The position numbers and the translations under genes were made by a program. Positions 32,293 to 41,606 of a stretch of DNA of 64,000 bases are shown here, in pieces. The notes under the pieces were generated by a model. That model had not been told where the DNA came from. It did not search any database and worked only from the letters and a program-made list of their open reading frames with translations. The DNA is from Roseovarius indicus (GTDB lineage Bacteria > Pseudomonadota > Alphaproteobacteria > Rhodobacterales > Rhodobacteraceae), in assembly GCF_008728195.1 (NCBI RefSeq), contig NZ_CP031598.1, positions 1,364,001 through 1,428,000 of the forward strand. Reading direction: 5' to 3'. Positions within the stretch are counted from its first letter, which is position 1. Each line of letters starts with the position of its first letter.

Positions 32293-33137
32293 AGCTTTTC
32301 AGGTTTGGCGAACGGGGCAGGGAAGAGCCGGGGATCTTGGCCGCGGATGGCACGCTGCGCAGCCTGGTTGGCGTGATCCCGGATATCGACGGGGCGGCCC
32401 TGTCGCCGGAGGCGCTGGAGGTGTTGCGCGGCACGGATACGGCGGCGCTGCCGCCCGTGCCGGAGGGCGCGCGCATCGGCCCCTGCGTGGGCGGCGTGGG
32501 CAAGCTGATCGGGATCGGGCTCAATTACTCCGATCATGCCGAGGAATCGGGCCTGCCGATCCCGAAGGAGCCGATCGTTTTCCTGAAGGCCAACACGTCG
32601 ATTGCCGGCCCCTATGACGAGGTGGTTCTGCCGCCCGATGCGAAGAAGGCGGATTGGGAGGTCGAGCTGGCCTTTGTGATCGGCACGCGCGCCAAGCATG
32701 TGGCCGAGGCGGACGCGATGGCGCATGTCGCGGGCTATTGCATCGTCAACGATATCTCGGAACGTGCCTGGCAGGCCGAGCGGGAGGGGCAGTGGACCAA
32801 GGGCAAGAGCTATGACGGCTTTGCGCCGATGGGCCCGTGGCTGGTGACGGCGGACGAGATTGCCGACCCGGGGAATTTGCGCATGACCTGTGACGTGTCG
32901 GGCGACCGGCGGCAGGATGGCAGCACCAGCACGATGATCTTCGGCGTTGCGACGCTGGTCAGCTATCTGAGCCAGTTCATGACACTGGAGCCGGGCGATG
33001 TGGTGACCACCGGCACGCCGCCGGGCGTGGGGCTGGGGATGCGGCCGCAGGTCTGGCTGAAGGATGGTGACGTGATGCGGCTGGAGGTTGCCGGGCTCGG
33101 ACACCAGGAACAGGCGGTGCGGGTCGCGGCCCCATGA
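32289..33137 (+). CDS. Fumarylacetoacetate hydrolase (FAH) family protein
   Basis: 282 residues: [15 protein letters not shown], the metal-binding pair in [11 protein letters not shown] (Glu-x-Glu), NDISERAWQ and the [14 protein letters not shown] stretch. The family hydrolyses or decarboxylates 2-oxo acids with a C-C bond beta to the keto group, using Mg/Mn. Members of this length are often ureidoglycolate-lyase-like or 2,4-diketo-acid hydrolases. Coupled by ATGA at both ends to its neighbours. Confidence 0.92.
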   Translation: MKLFRFGERGREEPGILAADGTLRSLVGVIPDIDGAALSPEALEVLRGTDTAALPPVPEGARIGPCVGGVGKLIGIGLNYSDHAEESGLPIPKEPIVFLKANTSIAGPYDEVVLPPDAKKADWEVELAFVIGTRAKHVAEADAMAHVAGYCIVNDISERAWQAEREGQWTKGKSYDGFAPMGPWLVTADEIADPGNLRMTCDVSGDRRQDGSTSTMIFGVATLVSYLSQFMTLEPGDVVTTGTPPGVGLGMRPQVWLKDGDVMRLEVAGLGHQEQAVRVAAP

Positions 33138-34765
33138 CAGCGGGCGCTGGCGAGGGGGCGAGCGACGAGGGGGATTACGATTTCATCGTCGTCGGGGCCG
33201 GGTCTGCGGGCTGCGTGCTTGCGAACCGGCTGTCGCGCGATCCGAAGCGCCGCGTGCTGCTGTTGGAGGCCGGCGGAAGCGACAACCATTTCTGGGTTCA
33301 CGTGCCGGTCGGGTATCTTTACGCCATGGGGAACCCGCGGCTTGACTGGTGCCTGAAGACCGAGCCGGAGCCCGGCCTGAACGGGCGGGCGCTGAACTAT
33401 CCGCGGGGCCGGGTGCTGGGCGGCTGTTCCTCGATCAACGGCATGATCTACATGCGCGGGCAGGCACGGGATTACGATGGCTGGCGCCAGATGGGCAATA
33501 CCGGGTGGGGCTGGGACGATGTCCTTCCGTATTTCAGGCGGTCCGAGCGCCATTACAGGGGGGAAAGCGCCACGCATGGCGGCGACGGCGAGATGCGGGT
33601 CGAGCGGCAGCGGCTGAACTGGCCGATCCTTGACGCGGTGATCGATGCCGCGCGCGAGCTGGGCATCGCGCCGACGGAGGATTTCAATTCCGGTGACAAC
33701 GAGGGCGCGGGCTATTTCGAGGTGACCCAGAAGGGCGGGGTGCGGTGGAACGCGCGGAAGGCGTTTCTCGACCCTGTGCGGCGACGGCCCAACCTGCGGA
33801 TCGTGACCGGGGCCGAGGTGACGGGGCTGGCTTTCGAGGGTGGGCGCGCGACCGGCGTTTCGTTTCGTCATCGGGGCCGGAAATGTCATGCGCGGGCCGG
33901 GGCCGAGATCGTTCTGGCGGCGGGCGCCATCGGCTCGCCCAAGATCCTGCAGCTTTCGGGCGTCGGGCCGGGCGATGTGCTGCACCGGCATGGGATCGAT
34001 GTCAGGCATGAGCTGCCCGGGGTCGGGGAGAACCTGCAGGATCATCTTCAGATCCGGACGGTGTTTCGGATCAAGGGCGCACGGACGCTGAACGATCTTT
34101 ATGCCGCGCCGCTGGGAAAGCTGCGGATCGCGGCGGACTACGCGTTGCGCCGGTCGGGGCCGATGTCGATGGCGCCCAGCCAGCTGGGGATTTTCACCCG
34201 GTCGGGCCCGGAGCACGAGACGGCCAATATCGAGTATCACGTGCAGCCGCTGTCGCTCGACAGGTTCGGCGAGCCGTTGCACCGTTTCCCGGCGCTGACC
34301 GTGTCGGTCTGCAACCTGAGGCCGGAGAGCCGTGGCACCTGTCATATCACCAGCCCCGACCCCGCTGCGCCGCCTGCGATCCGGCCGAATTACCTGAGCA
34401 CGGAAGGCGACCGGCAGGTGGCGATACAGTCGATCCGGCATGCGCGGCGCCTGATGCAGACGGCGGTGATGCGGGCCCATGCGCCCGAGGAGCATCTTCC
34501 CGGTGCGCATCTGGACAGCGATGCGGAGCTTGCGCGGGCGGCGGGGGATATCTCGACCACCATCTTTCATCCGGTGTCGACCTGCCGGATGGGGACGGAC
34601 CAGGGGGCCGTCGTATCGCCGGAGCTGACGGTGAATGGCGTTGGGGGGCTGAGTGTCGCCGATGCGTCGGTGATGCCGGCGATCACCTCGGGCAATACCC
34701 ATGCGCCCGTGACCATGATCGCCGAGAAGGCGGCCGACATGATCCTTCGGCGGGCGGCCGGATGA
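33134..34765 (+). CDS. GMC family FAD oxidoreductase (choline-dehydrogenase-like)
   Basis: 543 residues. FAD-binding loop [19 protein letters not shown] near the N-terminus, GMC signature 1 ([21 protein letters not shown]; core [12 protein letters not shown]) and signature 2 ([18 protein letters not shown]). The active-site His lies in [10 protein letters not shown] and the partner His in [16 protein letters not shown] (shown in part). GMC enzymes oxidise alcohols to aldehydes. Likely an early oxidation step for the substrate brought in by the ABC or MFS carriers. Confidence 0.93.
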   Translation: MTAGAGEGASDEGDYDFIVVGAGSAGCVLANRLSRDPKRRVLLLEAGGSDNHFWVHVPVGYLYAMGNPRLDWCLKTEPEPGLNGRALNYPRGRVLGGCSSINGMIYMRGQARDYDGWRQMGNTGWGWDDVLPYFRRSERHYRGESATHGGDGEMRVERQRLNWPILDAVIDAARELGIAPTEDFNSGDNEGAGYFEVTQKGGVRWNARKAFLDPVRRRPNLRIVTGAEVTGLAFEGGRATGVSFRHRGRKCHARAGAEIVLAAGAIGSPKILQLSGVGPGDVLHRHGIDVRHELPGVGENLQDHLQIRTVFRIKGARTLNDLYAAPLGKLRIAADYALRRSGPMSMAPSQLGIFTRSGPEHETANIEYHVQPLSLDRFGEPLHRFPALTVSVCNLRPESRGTCHITSPDPAAPPAIRPNYLSTEGDRQVAIQSIRHARRLMQTAVMRAHAPEEHLPGAHLDSDAELARAAGDISTTIFHPVSTCRMGTDQGAVVSPELTVNGVGGLSVADASVMPAITSGNTHAPVTMIAEKAADMILRRAAG

Positions 34766-35973
34766 CAGGCCGGGACGACGGGCGCGGCGCCCCTGGGGGT
34801 GATGCCGATTGGCTGGTGATCTGTGCGGCGATCCTTGCCGGGGTCGTGACGGCCATGCAGATCGGCAAGGCCAGCGCGGCATTGCCGGCCCTGCGGGAGG
34901 GTTTCGGGGTCGGGCTTGCCGACGCCTCGCTTTACTTTTCGCTGTTCAGCCTTGGCGCGGCGTTGTTGAGCACGGGGGTGGGCATGGTCGTGCTGCGCAT
35001 CCGGCCGTTGCGGGCCGGGTTGACGGGGCTTGTGCTGATCGGTTGCGGGAGCCTTGCCGGGGGGATGGCCGAGGGCTGGGCCGGGCTGCTGGCGGCCAGG
35101 GTCGTCGAGGCGCTTGGCCTGCCCTTGGTGGTGTGTGCGATGCCGGCGCTGATCCAGTCGTGCAGTTCGGGGCGGCAGAGGGTGCTGGCGATGGGGTTCT
35201 GGGCGGCGTGGCTGCCGCTTGGGCTGGCCTCGGCGATGGTCATTCCGGTGCCGTGGGAGGCCGAGGGAGCGTGGCGGCAGTTGTTCATGATCTGCGGCGT
35301 GCTGCCGCTCGTTTCGGCGGGTTATCTTCTGGTCATCTCGCCGCGTGTCAGGACGCATACCAGCCGCGAGATCCGGCAGGCCGCCGCGGGCTGGCCGGAC
35401 GCGGCGACGGTGGCGGCGGCGGTGCTGTTCGCCCTTTTCCAGGGGTCCTACCTGACGGTGCAGGGGTTTTTTCCGACCATCGCGCTGGACGCCTGGTCGC
35501 TTGACATGACGCAGGCGGCGCGGCTTGGCGGGCTGTCGGCGCTGTTCGTCATCATCGGGAACGTGGCGGCCTCGTTCCTGCTGTCGGGGCAGGTTTCGGC
35601 GGCCAAGCTTCTTGTCGTGTCGTTCGCGGTGATGGGGGTGTGTGCGCTGGCGTTCTTCTTCGAGCCGCTGCCGCTTTCGGTGAGGCTGGGGGCGGTGCTG
35701 ATCTTCATCACGCTGGCCGGGGTTCCGCCTGCCGTGATCTGGGGGCTCGTGCCGCAGTTGGCGGCGCGGTCGGGGGCAGGGGCGGCGATAACCGCCGGGG
35801 CCGTGTACCAGGGCGCGGGCACCGGGCAGCTGGTGGGCCCGCTTGCGGCGGGCACCGCGGTGGATGCGATGGGAAACTGGAGCGGCGGCGCGCTGGTGAC
35901 GACCGCCTGTTCGGTGGTGGCGATCGTCATCACGGTGCGGTTCGTCGGCGGGCTATCGGAGAGGCCGGCGTGA
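34762..35973 (+). CDS. Major facilitator superfamily (MFS) transporter
   Basis: 403 residues with about twelve hydrophobic segments and an N-terminal [17 protein letters not shown] tail. The position after GMC and FAH genes, with ATGA coupling, suggests uptake or export of a pathway compound. No specific substrate motif is visible. Confidence 0.88.
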   Translation: MTGRDDGRGAPGGDADWLVICAAILAGVVTAMQIGKASAALPALREGFGVGLADASLYFSLFSLGAALLSTGVGMVVLRIRPLRAGLTGLVLIGCGSLAGGMAEGWAGLLAARVVEALGLPLVVCAMPALIQSCSSGRQRVLAMGFWAAWLPLGLASAMVIPVPWEAEGAWRQLFMICGVLPLVSAGYLLVISPRVRTHTSREIRQAAAGWPDAATVAAAVLFALFQGSYLTVQGFFPTIALDAWSLDMTQAARLGGLSALFVIIGNVAASFLLSGQVSAAKLLVVSFAVMGVCALAFFFEPLPLSVRLGAVLIFITLAGVPPAVIWGLVPQLAARSGAGAAITAGAVYQGAGTGQLVGPLAAGTAVDAMGNWSGGALVTTACSVVAIVITVRFVGGLSERPA

Positions 35974-36007
35974 CGCACGCGGTTCGGGCGGGCGGTTGCG
36001 GCCGGGC

Positions 36008-37063
36008 TCAGCTGTCGAGCCACCTTTCGAGGTTGGCCGAGACGAAGGCGTCGTCGGACAGGTCGGGGTGATCGCGCAGGACCCGGTCGATCCGCTGGCG
36101 CTGACCGGGGCCGAGGCTTTCTTCGGGATCGAGGCACCAGAGCCCTTCCAGCAGCCCCTGCCGGCGCAGAACCTCGTGGCAGCCGGCGATGCAGCCGGCG
36201 AAGTCGTTCTCCACGTCGAAGAAGGCCGCGTTGCAGTCGGTCACCCGACTGTCGAGTGCCAGCAGGTCGGGCGGGACGGCACCGGCTTCGGCGGCCTGCC
36301 GGCAGGTGTGGTAGAGCGCGACGGCGTTTTTCGTCCAGACGGACCAGTGCCCGAGCAGGCCGCCCTTGAAGCGGACTGTCACCGGGGCGCCCTCGCGCAT
36401 GACCTGGAAGGGGAGGAGCAGGTCGAGCACGATATGGTCGTCATTGCCGGTGTAGAGCGTGATGCGGTCTTCGGCGCCCGCCTCGACGAGGCCGCGGATG
36501 ACATCGAGGGTTCGGTAGCGGTTGAACGGGGCGATCTTGATGGCGATGACGTTGGGCAAGGCGCAGAAGCGCGCCCAGAATTCCGCGTCGAGATGCGCGC
36601 CGCCCACGGCGGGCTGAAGGTAGAAACCTATGAGCGGGATCTGGGCCGCGACCTCGGCGCAATGCGCGATCATGTCGTCGGCCGGGCGGGTGGACAGGGC
36701 GGCGAGGCTCAGCAGGCCGGCGTCGTAGCCGAGTGAGCGGGCGGTTTTCGCCTCGGAGGTCGCCTGTGCCGTGTCACCCGCCAGCCCCGCGACCATCGCG
36801 AGGGACCGGTCGGTCCACTGGCGTGCCGTGTCGGCGGCGATTTTCAGCACGCGGTCGTAAAGCCCCGCCTGCCGGATCTGGAACTGGGTGGTGTGCACGC
36901 CCACGGCCAGGCCGCCGGCGCCCGCGTCGATGTAATAGCGCGACAGGGCACGCTGCCGGCGTTCATCGAGGGTGCGATCGGCGGTCAGCGCGAGTGGATG
37001 CGCCGGAATGGCAGTGCCCTGTCGCAGAAGCGTCAGGCCGGGTGTTTCTGTGGCTGTCATCAT
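36008..37063 (-). CDS. Dihydrodipicolinate synthase-like (NAL/DHDPS) family protein
   Basis: 351 residues from ATG 37063 (an adjacent ATG at 37060 also fits). An upstream extension overlaps the GNAT gene and is rejected. The barrel shows YYIDAGAGGLAVGVHTTQF, a variation of the family's GADGLLVLGTTGE-type strand, and IAIKIAPFNRY with the Schiff-base Lys candidate. Family members cleave or join pyruvate-type keto acids to aldehydes. The longer than usual length and variant motifs place it in a divergent branch. Start coupled to the GNAT stop. Confidence 0.82.
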   Translation of the reverse strand: MMTATETPGLTLLRQGTAIPAHPLALTADRTLDERRQRALSRYYIDAGAGGLAVGVHTTQFQIRQAGLYDRVLKIAADTARQWTDRSLAMVAGLAGDTAQATSEAKTARSLGYDAGLLSLAALSTRPADDMIAHCAEVAAQIPLIGFYLQPAVGGAHLDAEFWARFCALPNVIAIKIAPFNRYRTLDVIRGLVEAGAEDRITLYTGNDDHIVLDLLLPFQVMREGAPVTVRFKGGLLGHWSVWTKNAVALYHTCRQAAEAGAVPPDLLALDSRVTDCNAAFFDVENDFAGCIAGCHEVLRRQGLLEGLWCLDPEESLGPGQRQRIDRVLRDHPDLSDDAFVSANLERWLDS

Positions 37064-37890
37064 CCGTACTCCGGCCCTGCGGTTGCGAACAGTCTGTCGG
37101 GCGCGCCGAAGGGCGCGCGCCGTTCGAAAGCCATGCGTGCGAAGCGGCGCTGAACGGCGAAGCCCCGTGCCGCGAGCCACGCGCCGATCTTCTGCCACCC
37201 CTGTGGCACGTCGATGAAGAGGGGCGCGTCGCCAAGGGGCAGTTGACTGATCAGGTGGATGGCGCCGTCTTCCGAGGTCGAGACGACCGGCCCGGCCTGC
37301 CAGGCGCGACGGCCGCGGCGGAGGAGGGCGAAGCCGGTGTCGGCGGTGCTGATCGCGATCGTGTCGGGCCTTGAGAGAAACGCGCGCAGGAGCGCCGGGC
37401 GTGCGGCGCCGAAGGCCTGTGCGTCGAGGTGCGCGATGGCCTGTGCGTCGGTGGCGGGCCCGGGCCGCAGTGCCGGCATTGATCCCTCGCCGTCGCGTTG
37501 CCAGCGGTCGTAGCGGAACTGGGGCACGAACCCCTGTTTTTCATAGACCGGCTGCCCCTGTTCGGTGGCGTCGAGCACGGGGACGAGGCCGCGCGCCCGC
37601 AGATCGTCGGCGCAGATCCGGACGAGCGCGCTTGCCAGCCCGCGCCGGCGCATGGCGGGCGTCACGATGACCATGCTGACAAAGCCGAACGGGCCGTCAT
37701 AGGGCAGGGCCGCGCTCGTGGCGACCAAGCGGCCGGAGCGATCCCTCAGGCCGATGGTCAGCCCCTCCTGGATGAAGTGCGTCCAGTCTGCGGCAAGCTG
37801 GTTCCAGCCCACGTCGCGGGACAGGGCCAGGGCATCCTGTTCGTCGCCCGGGGACAGCCGGACCTGGTGCAGCCCGTCAAAATCCGCCAT
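37060..37890 (-). CDS. GNAT-family N-acetyltransferase
   Basis: 276 residues. The acetyl-CoA loop VIVTPAMRRRGLASALV lies in the N-terminal half and the canonical end of the fold (PVLDATEQGQPVYEKQGFV) follows. A second GNAT-like half of about 130 residues completes the protein (two-domain arrangement). Substrate is unknown. The start overlaps the epimerase-like gene by 14 bp, and the stop touches the aldolase start. Confidence 0.88.
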   Translation of the reverse strand: MADFDGLHQVRLSPGDEQDALALSRDVGWNQLAADWTHFIQEGLTIGLRDRSGRLVATSAALPYDGPFGFVSMVIVTPAMRRRGLASALVRICADDLRARGLVPVLDATEQGQPVYEKQGFVPQFRYDRWQRDGEGSMPALRPGPATDAQAIAHLDAQAFGAARPALLRAFLSRPDTIAISTADTGFALLRRGRRAWQAGPVVSTSEDGAIHLISQLPLGDAPLFIDVPQGWQKIGAWLAARGFAVQRRFARMAFERRAPFGAPDRLFATAGPEYG

Positions 37891-38929
37891 CGCGGACCTC
37901 GTACTTGGTGGGCTTGTTGAGGCTTGGCATGTCGCGCATGACCCAGTCTGCCACCCAGTCGAGCATCACGCTGACGGGGACGGTCGGATAGCCGAAGAGC
38001 CGGGCCGCCTCGGCGCTGTTGGAGAGCCACGCGCTGCCGGGCTCTGTGCCGGTCAGGCGGGGGGTGATGCCCATGCGCTGGCACAGTTCCTCGAGAAGCC
38101 AGCGGACCGAAAGGGTTTCGGGGCCGCTGACGTTGATGGGGCTTGTGGGCGTGGTGCAGTGCCGGAGGGAGCGGAGGGCCTGGGCGTTGGCGTCGCCCTG
38201 CCAGATCACGTTGACATGGCCCATCGGCGACAGGTCGATCGTCTGGCCCGCCTTGAGGCGGGTGGCGAGATCGTGCAGGACGCCGTAGCGCAGGTCGATG
38301 GCGTAGTTCAGGCGGAAGAGCCGCCCGGGCGCGCCGTGCAGGCCCGAGAAATGCTCGAAGATGCGTTCGCGCCCGAGGCAGGATTGCGCGTATTCGCCGC
38401 GTGGGCCGGGCGGGGTGTCTTCGGTGGCGCCCTGGTGAAGCACGTCGATCAGCGGATAGACGTTGCCGGTCGAGAAGGCGATGATGCGCGAGGCGTGGAA
38501 GGCGGATGCGACAAGGGCCGGGCAGTAGGTGTTCATGGCCCATGTGAGGGGCTGGTTGCCGCTGGCGCCGAACTTCATGCCCGCCATGAAGATCACGTTT
38601 TCCAGTTTCGGCAGGTTCTGGACCTGTTGCGGGTCGAGAAGATCGGCCTGGATCGTTTCTATGCCGCAATCTTCCATCTGTCGCCGCGACTGCGGGTCGG
38701 AAAACCGGGCCACGCCGACGATACGCTTGTCGGGGGCCGCGTTGCGGGCAAGCCGGGCCAGCGTGGGGCCCATCTTGCCGGCGGCGCCGAGGATGATGAT
38801 GTCGCCCTCGACGGCTTTCATGTCTTCGATCAGGGCCGCGTCGGGGCGCGACAGGAAATCGTCGAGCTCTTCCGTGCTTCCGAAACGCGCGGGCAGGGTG
38901 CGCAATCCGTCGGTCTCTTTCTTCAGCAT
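37877..38929 (-). CDS. NAD(P)-binding epimerase/dehydratase-like protein, paralog of 27833
   Basis: 350 residues. It aligns along its length with the protein at 27833: Rossmann loop ILGAAGKMGPTLARLAR, VGVARFSDPQSRRQM, MAGMKFGASGNQPL. The Tyr-x3-Lys position reads EYAQSCLGRERIFEHFS, again without the canonical pair. First gene of a leftward operon with GNAT and DHDPS-like proteins. An AACTAWWTRGTTG operator lies 49 bp upstream, shared with the TetR promoter region, so the TetR at 39072 likely controls it. Confidence 0.87.
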   Translation of the reverse strand: MLKKETDGLRTLPARFGSTEELDDFLSRPDAALIEDMKAVEGDIIILGAAGKMGPTLARLARNAAPDKRIVGVARFSDPQSRRQMEDCGIETIQADLLDPQQVQNLPKLENVIFMAGMKFGASGNQPLTWAMNTYCPALVASAFHASRIIAFSTGNVYPLIDVLHQGATEDTPPGPRGEYAQSCLGRERIFEHFSGLHGAPGRLFRLNYAIDLRYGVLHDLATRLKAGQTIDLSPMGHVNVIWQGDANAQALRSLRHCTTPTSPINVSGPETLSVRWLLEELCQRMGITPRLTGTEPGSAWLSNSAEAARLFGYPTVPVSVMLDWVADWVMRDMPSLNKPTKYEVRDGGF

Positions 38930-38977
38930 TCGCTACCTCCCGATCGGCGCGCCGTCAGAGCGGCGGCGTATCAATAT

Positions 38978-38992
38978 ATAACTATTTGGTTG
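38978..38992. promoter_or_regulatory. Candidate TetR operator ATAACTATTTGGTTG
   Basis: Matches ATAACTAAATAGTTG at 39891-39905 in 12 of 15 positions, with a palindromic AACTA-WW-TRGTT core. It is in the promoter region of the epimerase-like gene. Confidence 0.5.
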
Positions 38993-39071
38993 AAAGCTAG
39001 AGAAACGATGTCTTCATGGCAAGTGAAAACGTTCACCTGGAGAGTTGGGGAGGGGCGGGTGCCGGGTGCGA

Positions 39072-39749
39072 TCAGGCCCGGAGGCCGTTGATCGTGAGGG
39101 TGACGATGTGTTCGCGGTAGGCCGCGATCGTTTCCGTGCGGTCGAGTTCCCTGCCGAAGATGGCCGAGAGCGTGGCCGCGTTCGCGAAGTAGAAGAACGT
39201 CATGCCGGAGATGGAGATATAGAGCTCGAGCGGGTCGACCCCCTTGCGGAACACGCCTTCCTCGACGCCGCGTTCGAGAATTTCGGAGACGAGTTTCAGG
39301 ATCGGCGAATTGGTGTTCTTGGCGAATTCGGAATTCTTGATGTGCTCGGCGCCATGGGTGTTCTCGTCGGACAGCAGGCGAATGAATTCGCGGTTCGAGG
39401 CGAAATAGTCGAGCGAGAACTCGATCAGGCGTTTCATAGCGGTTTCAGGGGGAAGTGCGCTCAGGTCGAGCTCGGTTTCGCGCTTCCGGATCTCGGCATA
39501 GGTGGCTTCGAGGGCGGCGCGGTAAAGCTCTTCCTTGCCGCCGAAATAGTAGTAGACGAGTTGCTTGTTCGCCTTGGCGCGGTCGGCGATCCGGTCGATG
39601 CGCCCGCCTCGGAGGCCGTGTTCGGCAAACTCTATCTGCGCCGATGCAAGGATCGACGCGCGGGTGGCTTCGGGGTTGCGGCGATGCCGGCCCTGGGCTT
39701 TGGAAAGTATGTTGTTGGATAACGACAAGATCTTCTCGCACCTGTTCAA
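39072..39749 (-). CDS. TetR family regulator
   Basis: 225 residues. Helix-turn-helix in GGRIDRIADRAKANKQLVYYYF; the ligand domain (RLLSDENTHGAEHIKNSEF, LERGVEEGVFRKGVDPLELY) is a clear paralog of the TetR at 27107. The gene is divergent from the isochorismatase/ABC/nitrilase operon. Operator-like sequences on both sides (39891 and 38978) suggest it controls that operon, the epimerase-GNAT-aldolase operon and possibly itself. Confidence 0.92.
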   Translation of the reverse strand: MNRCEKILSLSNNILSKAQGRHRRNPEATRASILASAQIEFAEHGLRGGRIDRIADRAKANKQLVYYYFGGKEELYRAALEATYAEIRKRETELDLSALPPETAMKRLIEFSLDYFASNREFIRLLSDENTHGAEHIKNSEFAKNTNSPILKLVSEILERGVEEGVFRKGVDPLELYISISGMTFFYFANAATLSAIFGRELDRTETIAAYREHIVTLTINGLRA

Positions 39750-39890
39750 TCGACGTTCTCAAGACCAGATGGCGCAGCGTAATGCCAGCGCTTTCTGGCC
39801 TTCCGGTGAATGGATGGATCGCGAGCCTGAGCCTGCGTGCCGGTCGTGCTGCCGGCAATTTGAGCATGGTCGCCGGGCGAAGTCAATTTT

Positions 39891-39909
39891 ATAACTAAAT
39901 AGTTGGTTG
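39891..39909. promoter_or_regulatory. Candidate TetR operator ATAACTAAATAGTTGGTTG
   Basis: Contains AACTA-AA-TAGTT, a near-perfect palindrome, flanked by CAATT on the left and AATTG on the right. It lies between the TetR gene and the divergent isochorismatase gene. Confidence 0.55.
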
Positions 39910-40014
39910 CAATTGACAGGAAACAGTATCTCGCTCATTTTTGACTCGAATCGAGGTCGTGCGCCCGTTCGTGCGACCGTGGGCCGACAGGATCGGGCGG
40001 GAAGGGAACAGCGC

Positions 40015-40668
40015 GTGCTTCATTCCGGAGAGCTTGCATCGTCTTCGCAGGAGGTGCCGACATCGGAACGTGTCCGGAGCGCGGCATTGGTCGTCGTGGA
40101 CATGCAGAACGACTTCGTTCGGCAGGGCGCTCCGTTGGAGGTGCCGACGTCGCGGGCAACCATCCCTGTCATCTCGGGCCTCGTCGACACGTTTCATGCG
40201 CGAGACCTGCCGGTCATTTTCACCCGTTTCGTTTCGGGTCCGGAGCCGGGGCTCATGTGGCTCTGGTCGCCGGAATGCCGGCCGGACACGAAATGCTGCT
40301 GGCCCGGGCGTCTGCGGAGCTACGATGACGCGGACGGCGCGCTGGACTGTGCCGCGGTTGTCGACGAGCTGCGCCCGGAGGCCGGGGATATCGTGATCGA
40401 CAAGCGGGGCTATGGCGCGTTTCACGGGACCGACCTTTCGGCGAGGCTGCGGTATCTGAACGTCTCGTCGCTGGTGGTGACCGGTACGGTGACGCAGATC
40501 TGCGTGGAGGAAACCGCGCGGGAGGCGTTTCACCACGGGTTCAGAACCACGATGGTTTCCGACGGGGTTTCCTCCTATGCGCCGGACCTGCATGCCGCGA
40601 CGCTGAAGAATTTCGCGCTGAAGTTCGGCTGGGTGGCCGGGGCGGAGGAGGTGGCGTCATGGCTGTAG
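40015..40668 (+). CDS. Isochorismatase-like cysteine hydrolase
   Basis: 217 residues from GTG 40015 (GGGAAGGG upstream); an earlier TTG at 39907 would lie inside the operator. Catalytic triad visible: Asp in VVVDMQNDF, Lys in VIDKRGYGAF, Cys in VTGTVTQICVEETARE. The subgroup hydrolyses amides such as N-carbamoylsarcosine, ureidoacrylate or nicotinamide. First in an operon with a ribose-type importer and a nitrilase, so an amide or carbamoyl compound is a likely substrate. Its stop overlaps the permease start. Confidence 0.9.
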   Translation: MLHSGELASSSQEVPTSERVRSAALVVVDMQNDFVRQGAPLEVPTSRATIPVISGLVDTFHARDLPVIFTRFVSGPEPGLMWLWSPECRPDTKCCWPGRLRSYDDADGALDCAAVVDELRPEAGDIVIDKRGYGAFHGTDLSARLRYLNVSSLVVTGTVTQICVEETAREAFHHGFRTTMVSDGVSSYAPDLHAATLKNFALKFGWVAGAEEVASWL

Positions 40669-41606
40669 GCGCCGCGCGCCTTCGGTACGATGCCGGCCAG
40701 TCCGGCATCTGGGTCATTCTGGCGGCGGGCTTCGGCTTTGCGCTGCTGTTCCTGCCCGATTTCCGCACCTTCGAGAACCTCGCCAATATTCTGCGCCAGT
40801 CCGCGGCGCTGGGGTTGATCGCTGTCGGGCAGACCTTCGTCGTCCTTCTGGGGATGGTCGATCTCAGTGTCGGCATGACGGCGGGGCTGGTCGTCGTGCT
40901 GTCGTGCTGGGCGCTGGATATCTATCCGGCCCTCACCGTGCCGGTCGCGCTTGCCATGATCCTGGTGGGTGTGTCGATCGGTGCCCTGAACGGGGCGCTG
41001 GTGCGGTGGCTGAGGCTGCATCCGCTGATCCTGACCTTCGGCATGCTGTCGGTTCTGCAGGGGCTGATCTTTACCTTCACCGACCGGAGCGTCGGGCGTG
41101 CCTCTGACCCGCTGAAGGAACTGGCGAACGGTTCGCTGTTCGGGGTGCCGCTGTCGGCGATCCTGCTGGTGGGGCTGGTGCTGGTGACGCAGGCGGTTCT
41201 GTCGCGCACGCGCTTCGGATTTCACCTGCTGGCCGCGGGGGGCAACGCGGACAGTGCGCGGAAGGCCGGGATCAATGCGGGCGGGCTTCAGGTGGCCGCC
41301 TTTGCCATCGCCGGAGGGTTCGCGGCGGTGGGAGGGCTGGTGCTGGCCGGTCGCCTGGGGACCGGCTATCCGCTGGCGGGTGTGGGGCTGGAGCTCGATT
41401 CCATCGTGGCTGTCGTGCTTGGCGGTGCCGCGCTGAGCGGCGGGCGGGGGAGTGTCGTCAATACGCTCGCGGGGGTTCTGGCGCTGACGCTGGTGTCGAA
41501 CCTGCTCAACCTGTTCGGCATCTCGGCCTTTGTCCAGATGTTCGCCAAGGGGGCGATCGTGGTGGCGGCCATCCTCGTCAACCAGCCGAGGGAGACCGCA
41601 CGGTGA
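40659..41606 (+). CDS. ABC transporter permease, RbsC/BPD-transp-2 type
   Basis: 315 residues with about eight to ten membrane segments and the family region FVVLLGMVDLSVGMTAGLVV near residue 70 and AVVLGGAALSGGRGS near 250. Overlaps the isochorismatase gene by 10 bp. Together with the next gene it forms a two-permease ribose/autoinducer-type importer. Confidence 0.9.
   Translation: MAVGAARLRYDAGQSGIWVILAAGFGFALLFLPDFRTFENLANILRQSAALGLIAVGQTFVVLLGMVDLSVGMTAGLVVVLSCWALDIYPALTVPVALAMILVGVSIGALNGALVRWLRLHPLILTFGMLSVLQGLIFTFTDRSVGRASDPLKELANGSLFGVPLSAILLVGLVLVTQAVLSRTRFGFHLLAAGGNADSARKAGINAGGLQVAAFAIAGGFAAVGGLVLAGRLGTGYPLAGVGLELDSIVAVVLGGAALSGGRGSVVNTLAGVLALTLVSNLLNLFGISAFVQMFAKGAIVVAAILVNQPRETAR

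Noticed and set aside
39907..40014. N-terminal extension of the isochorismatase-like protein from a TTG at 39907
   Set aside because: It begins within the TetR operator and the added residues match no family; GTG 40015 has a ribosome site.
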